Assembly (NCBI GenBank): GCA_013214275.1
Contig: JABSPP010000017.1
Coordinates: 1 to 13,463, forward strand
DNA length: 13,463 nucleotides
Source: Flavobacteriaceae bacterium
GTDB lineage: Bacteria > Bacteroidota > Bacteroidia > Flavobacteriales > Flavobacteriaceae
Direction of reading: 5' to 3'
Under the pieces are notes generated by a model. The model did not search any database. It was not told the origin of the DNA and saw nothing but the letters and a program-made list of their open reading frames with translations. The translations under genes were made by a program, and so were the position numbers. This document shows, one piece after another, positions 1 through 5,726 of the stretch; the stretch's first letter is position 1; each line of letters starts with the position of its first letter.

Positions 1-1
1 G

Positions 2-445
2 ATTTCACTTTCAATTACTTTTTCATCAAAACTCCAGAAGCCTCAAAAGATAGATGAAAACAAGGTCATAGCAATCATCACCAACCAACTTGATTGGAAT
101 TACAATACCATAGCCGAACTGTATAAAAAACGTTGGGACATTGAGTTGTTTTTCAAATCACTCAAGCAAAACCTACAGGTAAAAACCTTTTGGGGTACTA
201 GTGAAAATGCTGTTAAATCACAAATATATGTGGCTTTGATAAATTATCTGTTACTTGAACTGATCAGAAGAACTATAGACAAAACAAGTAAGGCTTTCTC
301 AAATTTAGCCGAAAAAATACGATTTTGCTTGTATCACTATCTCACGTTAGATTATGTGTGCAATCAGGTAAAGGAAGGAGCTAAGAAAATTTCTACAAAT
401 TCACAAATGGACATACATTTCAAAGACGACTTATTTTCAGGGTAA
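2..445 (+). CDS. IS4-family transposase, C-terminal part (cut by window start)
   Basis: This is the C-terminal part of a DDE transposase. The frame is open from base 2 to a TAA at 443-445, so the gene begins before the window; the TTG at 146 is only an internal codon. The key sequence is ELYKKRWDIELFFKSLK, which fits the IS4-family YREK signature (Y-x2-R-x3-E-x6-K) and carries the catalytic Glu of the DDE triad. The context 'IAELYKKRW...' followed by 'FWGTSENAVKSQIYVAL' is typical of IS4-type elements in Bacteroidota. The first two Asp residues of the triad lie outside the window, so completeness and activity cannot be judged. The first 20 or so codons match the family only loosely, and an alternative frame (base 1) is also open for 18 codons, so a frameshift near the edge cannot be excluded. 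I could not identify the terminal inverted repeat downstream because the other end is missing. Confidence 0.85.
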   Translation: MSLSITFSSKLQKPQKIDENKVIAIITNQLDWNYNTIAELYKKRWDIELFFKSLKQNLQVKTFWGTSENAVKSQIYVALINYLLLELIRRTIDKTSKAFSNLAEKIRFCLYHYLTLDYVCNQVKEGAKKISTNSQMDIHFKDDLFSG

Positions 446-550
446 AAGACTAAATTGTAACCTATTTACTGGGATTGAAGGACATTTCTAACTAAATTCA
501 AAAAGTTTCGGATGCTAGTGTTATATTTTGTATCGTCGTGTAAAAATCCA

Positions 551-580
551 TTTTTAATCAACTACCTCGGGGCAAGCCCA
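551..580. repeat. REP-like palindromic repeat, copy A
   Basis: The copy reads TTTAATCA, then CCTCGGGG (565-572), then GGGC-AA-GCCC (570-579). It shares TTTAATCA, a GCAAGCC core and the octamer CCTCGGGG with copy B about 50 bases downstream, but the octamer lies before the palindrome here and after it in copy B. Short GC-rich imperfect palindromes in AT-rich intergenic DNA resemble REP/RAYT-type elements. No RAYT transposase is in the window, so the class is an inference. Confidence 0.45.
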
Positions 581-600
581 CGAAGTATTCAAAGGAAACT

Positions 601-630
601 ATTTTAATCATTTCGAGGCAAGCCTCGGGG
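601..630. repeat. REP-like palindromic repeat, copy B
   Basis: The core is CGAGGC-AA-GCCTCG (614-627), preceded by TTTAATCA and followed by GGG so that CCTCGGGG appears again at 623-630. The arms are perfect six-base complements. The CCTCG of copy A (565-569) could also pair with the CGAGG here (614-618) to make one larger hairpin, so A and B may be two halves of a single REP-doublet. Confidence 0.45.
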
Positions 631-805
631 AATAAAACCCTTGGCTATCGCCCTTCGATTAAATTGTTTAACATCAGAAATGGCATAGAGTTGCTTTAAT
701 GCTGCGTTAGCCCTTATGTTTGTACTATCTAAACCAAAGTTAAGTGTTTATCTTTCCATCAATATCATACAAATACGACAATCATGGAAAAAACAGTTAC
801 AAAAT

Positions 806-849
806 TAGATTACAGCGGATAGCGCGACCTGAAAGGGAACGCCCAAAAA
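806..849 (+). other. Possible small structured RNA/DNA motif next to A-tract
   Basis: The stretch contains GCG-cga-CCT-GAAA-GGG-aa-CGC (822-842). This can fold as two short stems around an internal loop, capped by a GNRA tetraloop (GAAA). It is followed by CC and a run of nine A. In the direction of tpiA transcription the T-run comes before the hairpin, so it is not a standard intrinsic terminator for tpiA. From memory it resembles a recurring intergenic motif of Flavobacteria, but I cannot check this here. Function unknown. Confidence 0.3.
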
Positions 850-886
850 AAAATCCATGTATTTATCCTATTGATCTGATTTGAAT

Positions 887-1648
887 TTAGGATTTTGATG
901 CTGTGACAATGGCTGTGAAATCGGCTGACTTTAGTGATGCTCCTCCAATTAACCCTCCATCTACGTCTGCCTTAGAAAAGATTTCTTCTGCATTTGCTGG
1001 CTTTACGCTTCCTCCATAAAGGATGGAAATGCTGTTTCCTACTACCTCTCCGTAGGCTTTGGAAATTAAGTTTCTGATGAAAGCATGCATCTCTTGAGCT
1101 TGTGCTGGACTTGCGGTTTCTCCTGTGCCAATTGCCCATACAGGCTCATAGGCAAGTACGAGTTGTTTCCATTGATTGACGTCTAGATCGAATAACACAT
1201 TTTTTAACTGACTTTCTACTACCGAGAAGTGATTTCCTGATTTCCTTTCGTCTAGCTGTTCGCCGAAGCAAAAAATAATTTCCATTCCTTTTGCAAGAGC
1301 TGTCTTTACCTTTTCTTTGAGCAGAGTGTCGTCTTCTTCAAAATAGGTTCGTCTTTCGGAATGTCCAATAATCACTGTTTTCACTCCGACAGATTGAAGC
1401 ATATCGGCAGAAATCTCACCTGTATAGGCACCGCTTTCTGCTTGATGGACGTTTTGCGCAGCTACTTCTATGGATGTTCCTTTTGTACTGGATACTGCTG
1501 CTGAAAGGTTAACAAATGTTGGTGCTACAAGTACTCTTGCACTGTATGTCACTCGCTCTAAGGAGGTTTTTAGGTCGTTGATTAATTGCTGAGTTTGCTC
1601 GATATTGTAATTCATCTTCCAGTTTCCTGCAACAATATTTTTTCTCAT
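887..1648 (-). CDS. tpiA: Triosephosphate isomerase
   Basis: This enzyme interconverts dihydroxyacetone phosphate and glyceraldehyde 3-phosphate in glycolysis and gluconeogenesis, in the cytoplasm as a dimer. It is 253 residues, the usual length for the family. All the active-site parts of the TIM barrel are visible: N9 and K11 in GNWKMN, the catalytic H96 in IIGHSERR, the catalytic base E168 in AYEPVWAIGTG with the flexible loop 6 just after it, and the phosphate-binding YGGSVKPAN (211-219) and GGLIGGASL (231-239). The ATG at 1646-1648 gives the canonical N-terminus. There is no clear Shine-Dalgarno sequence, as is common in Bacteroidota. A weak -7-like TACTTTAG lies on the minus strand at 1670-1677. 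The gene ends into the repeat-bearing gap on its left. It stands alone, with a 304-base gap from the upstream permease. Confidence 0.98.
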   Translation of the reverse strand: MRKNIVAGNWKMNYNIEQTQQLINDLKTSLERVTYSARVLVAPTFVNLSAAVSSTKGTSIEVAAQNVHQAESGAYTGEISADMLQSVGVKTVIIGHSERRTYFEEDDTLLKEKVKTALAKGMEIIFCFGEQLDERKSGNHFSVVESQLKNVLFDLDVNQWKQLVLAYEPVWAIGTGETASPAQAQEMHAFIRNLISKAYGEVVGNSISILYGGSVKPANAEEIFSKADVDGGLIGGASLKSADFTAIVTASKS

Positions 1649-1952
1649 AATAACGTGTGTTTAGTTGGACTAAAGTACTTATTTTTTGAAGTCTTTTGCT
1701 ACATTTTATCAGTTATTTTAGTGACTTAAGGTAGGAGATATCTTCCTTTTGTTCAGCACTACATATCTGTGAATTCACCAGAAATTGAGAAAATCGTCCA
1801 ATGTATACCTTTTTCCCCCTTTTGTCATCTAATGATCGTCTCCTAAAATTTACTGCTTGGAGATTCCTTAATCGTACTACTACAGAAAAACTAGATCAAA
1901 ATACTTCGCGACTCAGATACAAGTCTACAACGACAACGAATCATACTATTTT
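1649..1952. other. 304-base gap between permease end and tpiA start
   Basis: No convincing gene is present. A 63-codon frame on the plus strand (1801-1992) runs into the permease gene antisense and has no family features, so I leave it out. No tRNA arms and no strong hairpin-plus-T-run terminator are seen. Its right part is the leader of tpiA, with only a one-mismatch -7 element. Confidence 0.5.
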
Positions 1953-3032
1953 CTATGACTGTAAGCGAATTCTTGGATCTAACCAACTGTAGAGTATATC
2001 TACTAAAATATTAATGGTAATAAACAGTGTTGCAATCACTAATACACTTCCCATAATTACCGGGAGGTCTAATGTATTTAGAGAATTGACAATTTCTTTA
2101 CCCAAACCGTTCCAGTTAAAGATGTATTCCACAAAAACTGCTCCTGCTAACATGGAGGCAAACCACCCAGATATTGCTGTGATTACGGGATTTAACGCAT
2201 TTTTTAGCGCATGCTTTTTAATGACTTGAAACATCGTTAGCCCTTTGGCTTTTGCAGTTCTTATATAGTCCATACTTAAAATTTCTAGTAGCGAATTGCG
2301 CATGAGCTGAATGACAACGGCTAGCGGACGAATTCCTAATACTATTGCAGGGAGGATTAAATTCTTCCACTGGATGTAACTCCTCTCACCAAAATCATCA
2401 ACAACGTATAAACTGCCTGTCATTTCCAATCCTGTGGCTTCGTGTAAAACAAAGCCAAAGATCCACGCAAATAAAATAGCAGAAAAAAAGGAGGGTACAC
2501 TCATTCCTAAAGTGCTGATTACGGAGGTTATTCGGTCGAAAAAAGTGTCTTTGTAAACGGCTGATAATACCCCTAAAACAATTCCCAAAGTCATGGCAAT
2601 AGCAATAGCAAAAACAGCTAGAATTGCTGTATTGGGAAGGGTTTCTGCGATGACCTCTGAGACTCGCTTACCATTTTTTTGAAAGGAAGTTCTGAGGTAA
2701 GGATATTTTAATACTAAACTTGTATTTCCCATAGAAAAAAGTGGGGTGTATGTATATCTGTTGTTGTCTAGGAAGGTATAATCATCTGTGTTGTGAGAAT
2801 GTAGTGATAATGGTGATAAATCGTTTAGATAATAGCTATATTGCTTAACTTTTGATTGATCAAAACCATATTTTTTGCGAATGTTCGCTAGTTGTTCTGA
2901 GTCTTCTCGTTGATCTAACATCATTCTTGCTGGATCGCCTGGAAGAATATTAAAGAGTAAAAAAATGACTGTTACAACACCGAAAAGAGTGAGAAATCCA
3001 TAAAAAAGTTTCCTTATGATGTAACGAATCAT
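1953..3032 (-). CDS. ABC transporter permease, DppB/OppB type (peptide/nickel family)
   Basis: This is an inner-membrane channel subunit of a binding-protein-dependent importer of the dipeptide/oligopeptide/nickel class, 359 residues. TM1 is at about 8-30, ending in the family motif ILPGDPAR. Several further helices lie between 133 and 195 and between 225 and 345. The EAA loop that docks the ATPase is at 256-281 (DYIRTAKAKGL... HALKNALNPVIT). The C-terminus LDPRIRL is typical of DppB. The loop after TM1 is long (about 35-130, with SLHSHNTDDY and LFSMGNTSLVLKYPYLR). It is larger than in E. coli DppB and resembles Bacteroidota homologues. I chose the ATG at 3030-3032 (MIRYIIRKL). A longer frame to 3071 would start upstream of the predicted promoter. 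No partner permease, ATPase or binding protein of this class is next to it, so substrate is unknown. Confidence 0.9.
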   Translation of the reverse strand: MIRYIIRKLFYGFLTLFGVVTVIFLLFNILPGDPARMMLDQREDSEQLANIRKKYGFDQSKVKQYSYYLNDLSPLSLHSHNTDDYTFLDNNRYTYTPLFSMGNTSLVLKYPYLRTSFQKNGKRVSEVIAETLPNTAILAVFAIAIAMTLGIVLGVLSAVYKDTFFDRITSVISTLGMSVPSFFSAILFAWIFGFVLHEATGLEMTGSLYVVDDFGERSYIQWKNLILPAIVLGIRPLAVVIQLMRNSLLEILSMDYIRTAKAKGLTMFQVIKKHALKNALNPVITAISGWFASMLAGAVFVEYIFNWNGLGKEIVNSLNTLDLPVIMGSVLVIATLFITINILVDILYSWLDPRIRLQS

Positions 3033-3038
3033 GTAGAC

Positions 3039-3050
3039 GTGATATATCAC
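3039..3050. promoter_or_regulatory. 12-base perfect palindrome at the permease start point, possible operator
   Basis: GTGATATATCAC is a perfect palindrome. It lies between the minus-strand -7 element (3050-3057) and the permease ATG (3032), about where transcription should start. This is where a repressor dimer could sit. With AT-rich DNA, chance is a real alternative. Confidence 0.3.
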
Positions 3051-3057
3051 AAATATA
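3050..3057 (-). promoter_or_regulatory. -7 element (TATATTTG) for the ABC permease
   Basis: On the minus strand the site reads TATATTTG, a perfect match to the Bacteroidota TAnnTTTG -7 element. It is 17 bases before the permease ATG at 3032. I see no good TTG at the -33 position. It supports the start at 3032 over the longer frame. Confidence 0.5.
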
Positions 3058-3078
3058 GTGGAAAGTCCCAAAAAAACG

Positions 3079-3086
3079 TACCTTTG
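3079..3086 (+). promoter_or_regulatory. -7 element (TACCTTTG) for pyrF
   Basis: TACCTTTG matches TAnnTTTG exactly. A GTG at 3058-3060 sits 18 bases upstream as a one-mismatch -33 TTG. The predicted leader is short, about 15 bases. AAAGGA at 3097-3102 is a weak ribosome site four bases before the ATG. The element is back to back with the permease promoter at 3050-3057. Confidence 0.55.
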
Positions 3087-3106
3087 TACAACTTTTAAAG
3101 GAATAC

Positions 3107-3919
3107 ATGACCACAGCAGAAATCTACGCTCAGATTCAGAAAAAGAAGTCGTTTTTATGTATCGGGTTGGACGTTGATCTGAATAAGATTCCGTCTTTTT
3201 TATTGGAGAGGGAAGATCCTATTTTCGAATTTAACAAGGCGATTATTGATGCTACCCATCACTTGTGTGTAGCCTATAAACCCAATACTGCATTTTATGA
3301 AGCCTATGGAGTTGATGGTTGGAGATCTCTGAAAAAAACAGTTGATTACCTCAACCTTCATCATCCAGCTATTTTCACTATTGCTGACGCTAAAAGAGGT
3401 GATATTGGTAATACCGCATCGATGTATGCCAGGGCGTTTTTTGAAGATATGGGTTTTGACAGTGTTACTGTTGCTCCTTACATGGGTAAAGACTCTGTTG
3501 AGCCATTTTTGGCTTTTGACAATAAACACACCGTTTTACTTGCACTAACTTCTAACCAAGGGGCGTATGATTTTCAGGTTAAAAAAGTAGATCATCAGGA
3601 ATTATATAAAGAAGTATTGACTGTTTCTAAAGTGTGGAAGAATTCCAAAAATCTAATGTACGTTATTGGTGCAACCAAAGCTGCGTATCTAACAGAGATT
3701 AGAAAAATTGTCCCCAATGCATTCCTCCTTGTACCGGGTGTTGGTGCTCAAGGAGGAAATCTCAGAGAGGTTTGTAAATATGGAATGAACAAACAGGTTG
3801 GTTTATTAATCAACTCTTCTCGCGGGATCATCCATGCGTCTAATAGAGAGGATTTTGCTGAAGAAGCAGCAAAAAAAGCTTCTGAATTACAGAGAGAAAT
3901 GCAAGAAATTCTGAGATAA
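3107..3919 (+). CDS. pyrF: Orotidine 5'-phosphate decarboxylase
   Basis: This enzyme catalyses the last step of UMP synthesis, decarboxylating OMP, in the cytoplasm. It has 270 residues, the size of the longer type-2 OMP decarboxylase family rather than the roughly 230-residue E. coli type. Visible parts are the substrate-binding FLCIGLDVD (D22), AYKPNTAFYE (K58), the catalytic DAKRGDIGNTA (94-104, with D94, K96 and D99), VAPYMGKDSVEPF (122-134), LTSNQGA (147-153), PGVGAQGG (210-217) and the phosphate-gripping INSSRGI (235-241, R239). The ATG at 3107 follows the predicted promoter closely. The stop codon abuts the next gene's GTG, so the two are probably cotranscribed and translationally coupled. 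Confidence 0.97.
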   Translation: MTTAEIYAQIQKKKSFLCIGLDVDLNKIPSFLLEREDPIFEFNKAIIDATHHLCVAYKPNTAFYEAYGVDGWRSLKKTVDYLNLHHPAIFTIADAKRGDIGNTASMYARAFFEDMGFDSVTVAPYMGKDSVEPFLAFDNKHTVLLALTSNQGAYDFQVKKVDHQELYKEVLTVSKVWKNSKNLMYVIGATKAAYLTEIRKIVPNAFLLVPGVGAQGGNLREVCKYGMNKQVGLLINSSRGIIHASNREDFAEEAAKKASELQREMQEILR

Positions 3920-4711
3920 GTGCAAATTGAAGAGATCGATTATACCCTAAACTTTAAACGTCCGCCTAAAAGGATTATCAGCCTTGTTCCAAGTCAAACT
4001 GAATTACTCTTTGACCTTGGTCTTGAAGACAAAATTGTAGGAGTAACGAAGTTCTGTGTGCATCCGTACCGTGCAAGACAGAGAAAAACAATAGTGGGTG
4101 GCACCAAGAATATCAAAGTTCAAAAAATAATAGACTTAAATCCCGATATTATTCTATGTAATAAAGAAGAGAATACCAAAGATATTGTTGAAGTATGTTC
4201 GCAGATTTGCCCTGTTCATGTTTCAGAAATTTACACTATAGGAGATACTTTAAAATTGATTCAGGAATATGGGAATTTATTTGACAAGCAAGATGAAGCC
4301 TCTACTATGGTTGATACACTTAAATTTAAAATTAAAGATTTTCAATCTTACGTCAAGGATAAAAAACCACTAAAAATAGTGTACTTCATCTGGAGAAATC
4401 CTTGGATGGTAGCCGGGCATACTACTTTTACTCATCATCTTCTTGAGATGAATAAATACCAGAATATCTATCAGTCTAGAGAACGCTATCCAAAAGTTGA
4501 ACTAAAAAAAATAAAGATCGAAAGTGATCTTGATTTGATTTTTCTTTCTTCTGAACCTTATCCTTTCAAAAAAGAACATGCGCTGGAAATCAATCGGTTT
4601 ACACCATATGCAACAACAGTTTTTGTTGATGGCGAGATGTTTAGCTGGTATGGGAGCAGATTACTGAAAGCCTTTAACTATTTTAAAGAGCTTAGAGAAA
4701 GGTTAGGATAG
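3920..4711 (+). CDS. Signal-less BtuF/TroA-like periplasmic-binding-fold protein
   Basis: This 263-residue protein has the helical-backbone metal-receptor fold used by B12 (BtuF), haem and siderophore binding proteins. Family features are RIISLVPSQTELLFDLGL near the N-terminus (18-35), the linker-region IIDLNPDIILCNKEEN, IVYFIWRNPWMVAG in the second lobe, and DGEMFSWYGSRLLKA near the C-terminus. It has no signal peptide or lipobox, so as annotated it would stay in the cytoplasm. Related signal-less proteins are common in Bacteroidota. The start is the GTG at 3920-3922, directly after the pyrF stop; no ATG lies nearby in the conserved region. No permease or ATPase of the BtuCD type is present. 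The ligand (cobalamin, iron chelate or other) cannot be told from sequence. Confidence 0.85.
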   Translation: MQIEEIDYTLNFKRPPKRIISLVPSQTELLFDLGLEDKIVGVTKFCVHPYRARQRKTIVGGTKNIKVQKIIDLNPDIILCNKEENTKDIVEVCSQICPVHVSEIYTIGDTLKLIQEYGNLFDKQDEASTMVDTLKFKIKDFQSYVKDKKPLKIVYFIWRNPWMVAGHTTFTHHLLEMNKYQNIYQSRERYPKVELKKIKIESDLDLIFLSSEPYPFKKEHALEINRFTPYATTVFVDGEMFSWYGSRLLKAFNYFKELRERLG

Positions 4712-4763
4712 CTATTTTGCAATACTGGCAAAGGTGATTTTCCGTTCAGGATCATGTCAATTT

Positions 4764-4922
4764 TTAAGACCCTCTCTTTTTATCATAGCCATAGGGACAG
4801 TGTTTACACCCACTTTGACAGCAGTAACCTCTTTTTAGATGGTAAACCTCAGTAAAAACCTTGTATCCTTGATCGTTGAGGTAAAAATCTTCTTCTGTGA
4901 GTTCTACTCGTTTGTTGTACAT
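4764..4922 (-). CDS. DUF5522-family Cys-rich mini-protein, 52 residues
   Basis: This small gene starts at the ATG at 4920-4922 and ends with TAA at 4764-4766. The product begins MYNKRVELTEEDFYLNDQGY and ends with a Cys cluster, YCCQSGCKHCPYG, where C34, C35, C39 and C42 could bind zinc or another metal. The pattern 'EEDFYLN-x-QGY-x-VFTE-x-YHLKRGYCC' matches the DUF5522 family of Bacteroidota as I remember it. A -7-like TATTTTTG lies on the minus strand at 4928-4935, only five bases before the ATG, so the transcript may be leaderless or nearly so. The gene is convergent with the BtuF-like gene, 52 bases away. Function unknown; the family has no established activity that I know of. Confidence 0.85.
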   Translation of the reverse strand: MYNKRVELTEEDFYLNDQGYKVFTEVYHLKRGYCCQSGCKHCPYGYDKKRGS

Positions 4923-4967
4923 CCCTGCAAAAATATCACATATTTATAAGAAACTCCTAACCCATCA

Positions 4968-5105
4968 ATGGAATTATTTACGCTACTAAAAAGAACTCAT
5001 ATTGACTCTTTGTTTTGGACCAAAAGTATTTTAACGTGTGTAGATAATACATTTTTTGGAGATCAGAGCGATGCTTCGATCAAAAAAGTGATAATATACA
5101 AGTGA
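4968..5105 (+). CDS. Possible 45-residue small protein, unrecognised
   Basis: An ATG-started frame of 45 codons begins MELFTLLKRTHIDSLFWTKS and ends with TGA at 5103-5105. It lies on the opposite strand to the DUF5522 gene and reads away from it. Composition is protein-like (two Trp/Phe-rich turns, then charged residues), but I recognise no family and see no clear promoter or ribosome site. Chance is quite possible; I list it only because nothing else fills 4923-5150. Confidence 0.15.
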   Translation: MELFTLLKRTHIDSLFWTKSILTCVDNTFFGDQSDASIKKVIIYK

Positions 5106-5152
5106 ATTTCAACCATTTTTTTGAGAAGAAGAAAAATTCAAGATACGTTGAT

Positions 5153-5180
5153 AAAAAAAGACGTTGTTGCAACAACGTCT
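5153..5180 (-). terminator. Intrinsic terminator of the hutU-lipoprotein unit
   Basis: GACGTTGTTG followed by its exact complement makes a perfect 20-base palindrome (5160-5179). On the minus strand it reads as a nine-base stem (with the flanking A-T pair) and a TGCA loop, followed directly by a T-run (the seven A at 5153-5159). It lies 19 bases past the lipoprotein stop codon, the expected place for a Rho-independent terminator. Confidence 0.85.
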
Positions 5181-5198
5181 ATCAGGTTATTTTTCTGC

Positions 5199-5726
5199 TT
5201 AGCCCTCAGGAGGATAATCAGATAATATCTCTTTGACAAATGTATTCACCCTTTTTTCTTTTTTCTTTGGATTTTTCATTCTCATGGCACCAGAACCAAT
5301 TCCCTGCCATATTAATTCATTTTTATGTTTATCGATAATATCTATAAACAATGTTCCTTCGGTATATTGGTTTACTCTAATATTTTGATTCATTCCTAAC
5401 CAAGGATTATATCCCCATCCCCAACCAAAATTGTTGTTGTTATTAATGCTCACACGTTCTCTAGATTTGGTGAAAATACTCACTAAAAAATCAGGATTAG
5501 AAGATTTTGTATATCCTTTGGCGACTAATTCTTTTTCTATTGCTCTCATAATTCTCTTTTTATCAAGGTCAGAGATTTTTGCTTTGTCAATTCCTTTTTT
5601 GTAAAATGCAAAAGTTTTGTACGTTTTGAATTCAGCTCTAGTGTCATAATCCGAGGTTACTTTCACAGAGCTACAGGACGACAAAACTATTAGCAAAAGG
5701 AGTGGGTACAATTTTAAGAGTTTCAT
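5199..5726 (-). CDS. DUF4136 lipoprotein
   Basis: This is a 175-residue predicted lipoprotein. It has a basic start (MKLLK), a hydrophobic stretch (8-15) and a lipobox LSSC with the lipidated Cys at 18. The mature part fits DUF4136: VTSDYDTRAEFKTYKTFAFY near the N-terminus, then an Ala/Lys-rich helix ending in VAKGYTKSSNPDFLVSI, and the C-terminal GTLFIDIIDKHKNELIWQG. The middle has a run of five Asn (95-99), then an aromatic-Gly patch (FGWGWGYNPW), probably a flexible loop. Family members sit in the outer envelope and have no proven function. Its ATG overlaps the hutU stop by four bases (ATGA), so translation is probably coupled, and both share the terminator at 5153-5180. A metabolic link to urocanase is not obvious. 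Confidence 0.9.
   Translation of the reverse strand: MKLLKLYPLLLLIVLSSCSSVKVTSDYDTRAEFKTYKTFAFYKKGIDKAKISDLDKKRIMRAIEKELVAKGYTKSSNPDFLVSIFTKSRERVSINNNNNFGWGWGYNPWLGMNQNIRVNQYTEGTLFIDIIDKHKNELIWQGIGSGAMRMKNPKKKEKRVNTFVKEILSDYPPEG

Larger units (their letters stand above)
446..886. other. 441-base gene-free stretch between transposase and tpiA
   Basis: I find no convincing gene on either strand here. The stretch should contain the right end of the IS4 element, then two GC-rich palindromes at 565-579 and 614-627, and a small structured motif at about 806-844 that borders a run of nine A. The local GC-rich islands stand out from the AT-rich surroundings. A 12-codon reading frame starts at the ATG at 784, but it is too short to call. 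The region reads like a landing site for mobile or repetitive DNA rather than a promoter region, since tpiA ends into it. Confidence 0.6.

Noticed and set aside
1801..1992. 63-codon plus-strand frame
   Set aside because: It overlaps the permease gene antisense, has low-complexity Thr/Asn-rich composition and shows no family features or promoter.
3033..3071. Longer permease frame starting at 3071
   Set aside because: The extension runs through the predicted promoter and adds 13 residues before the family's normal MIRYIIRKL start.
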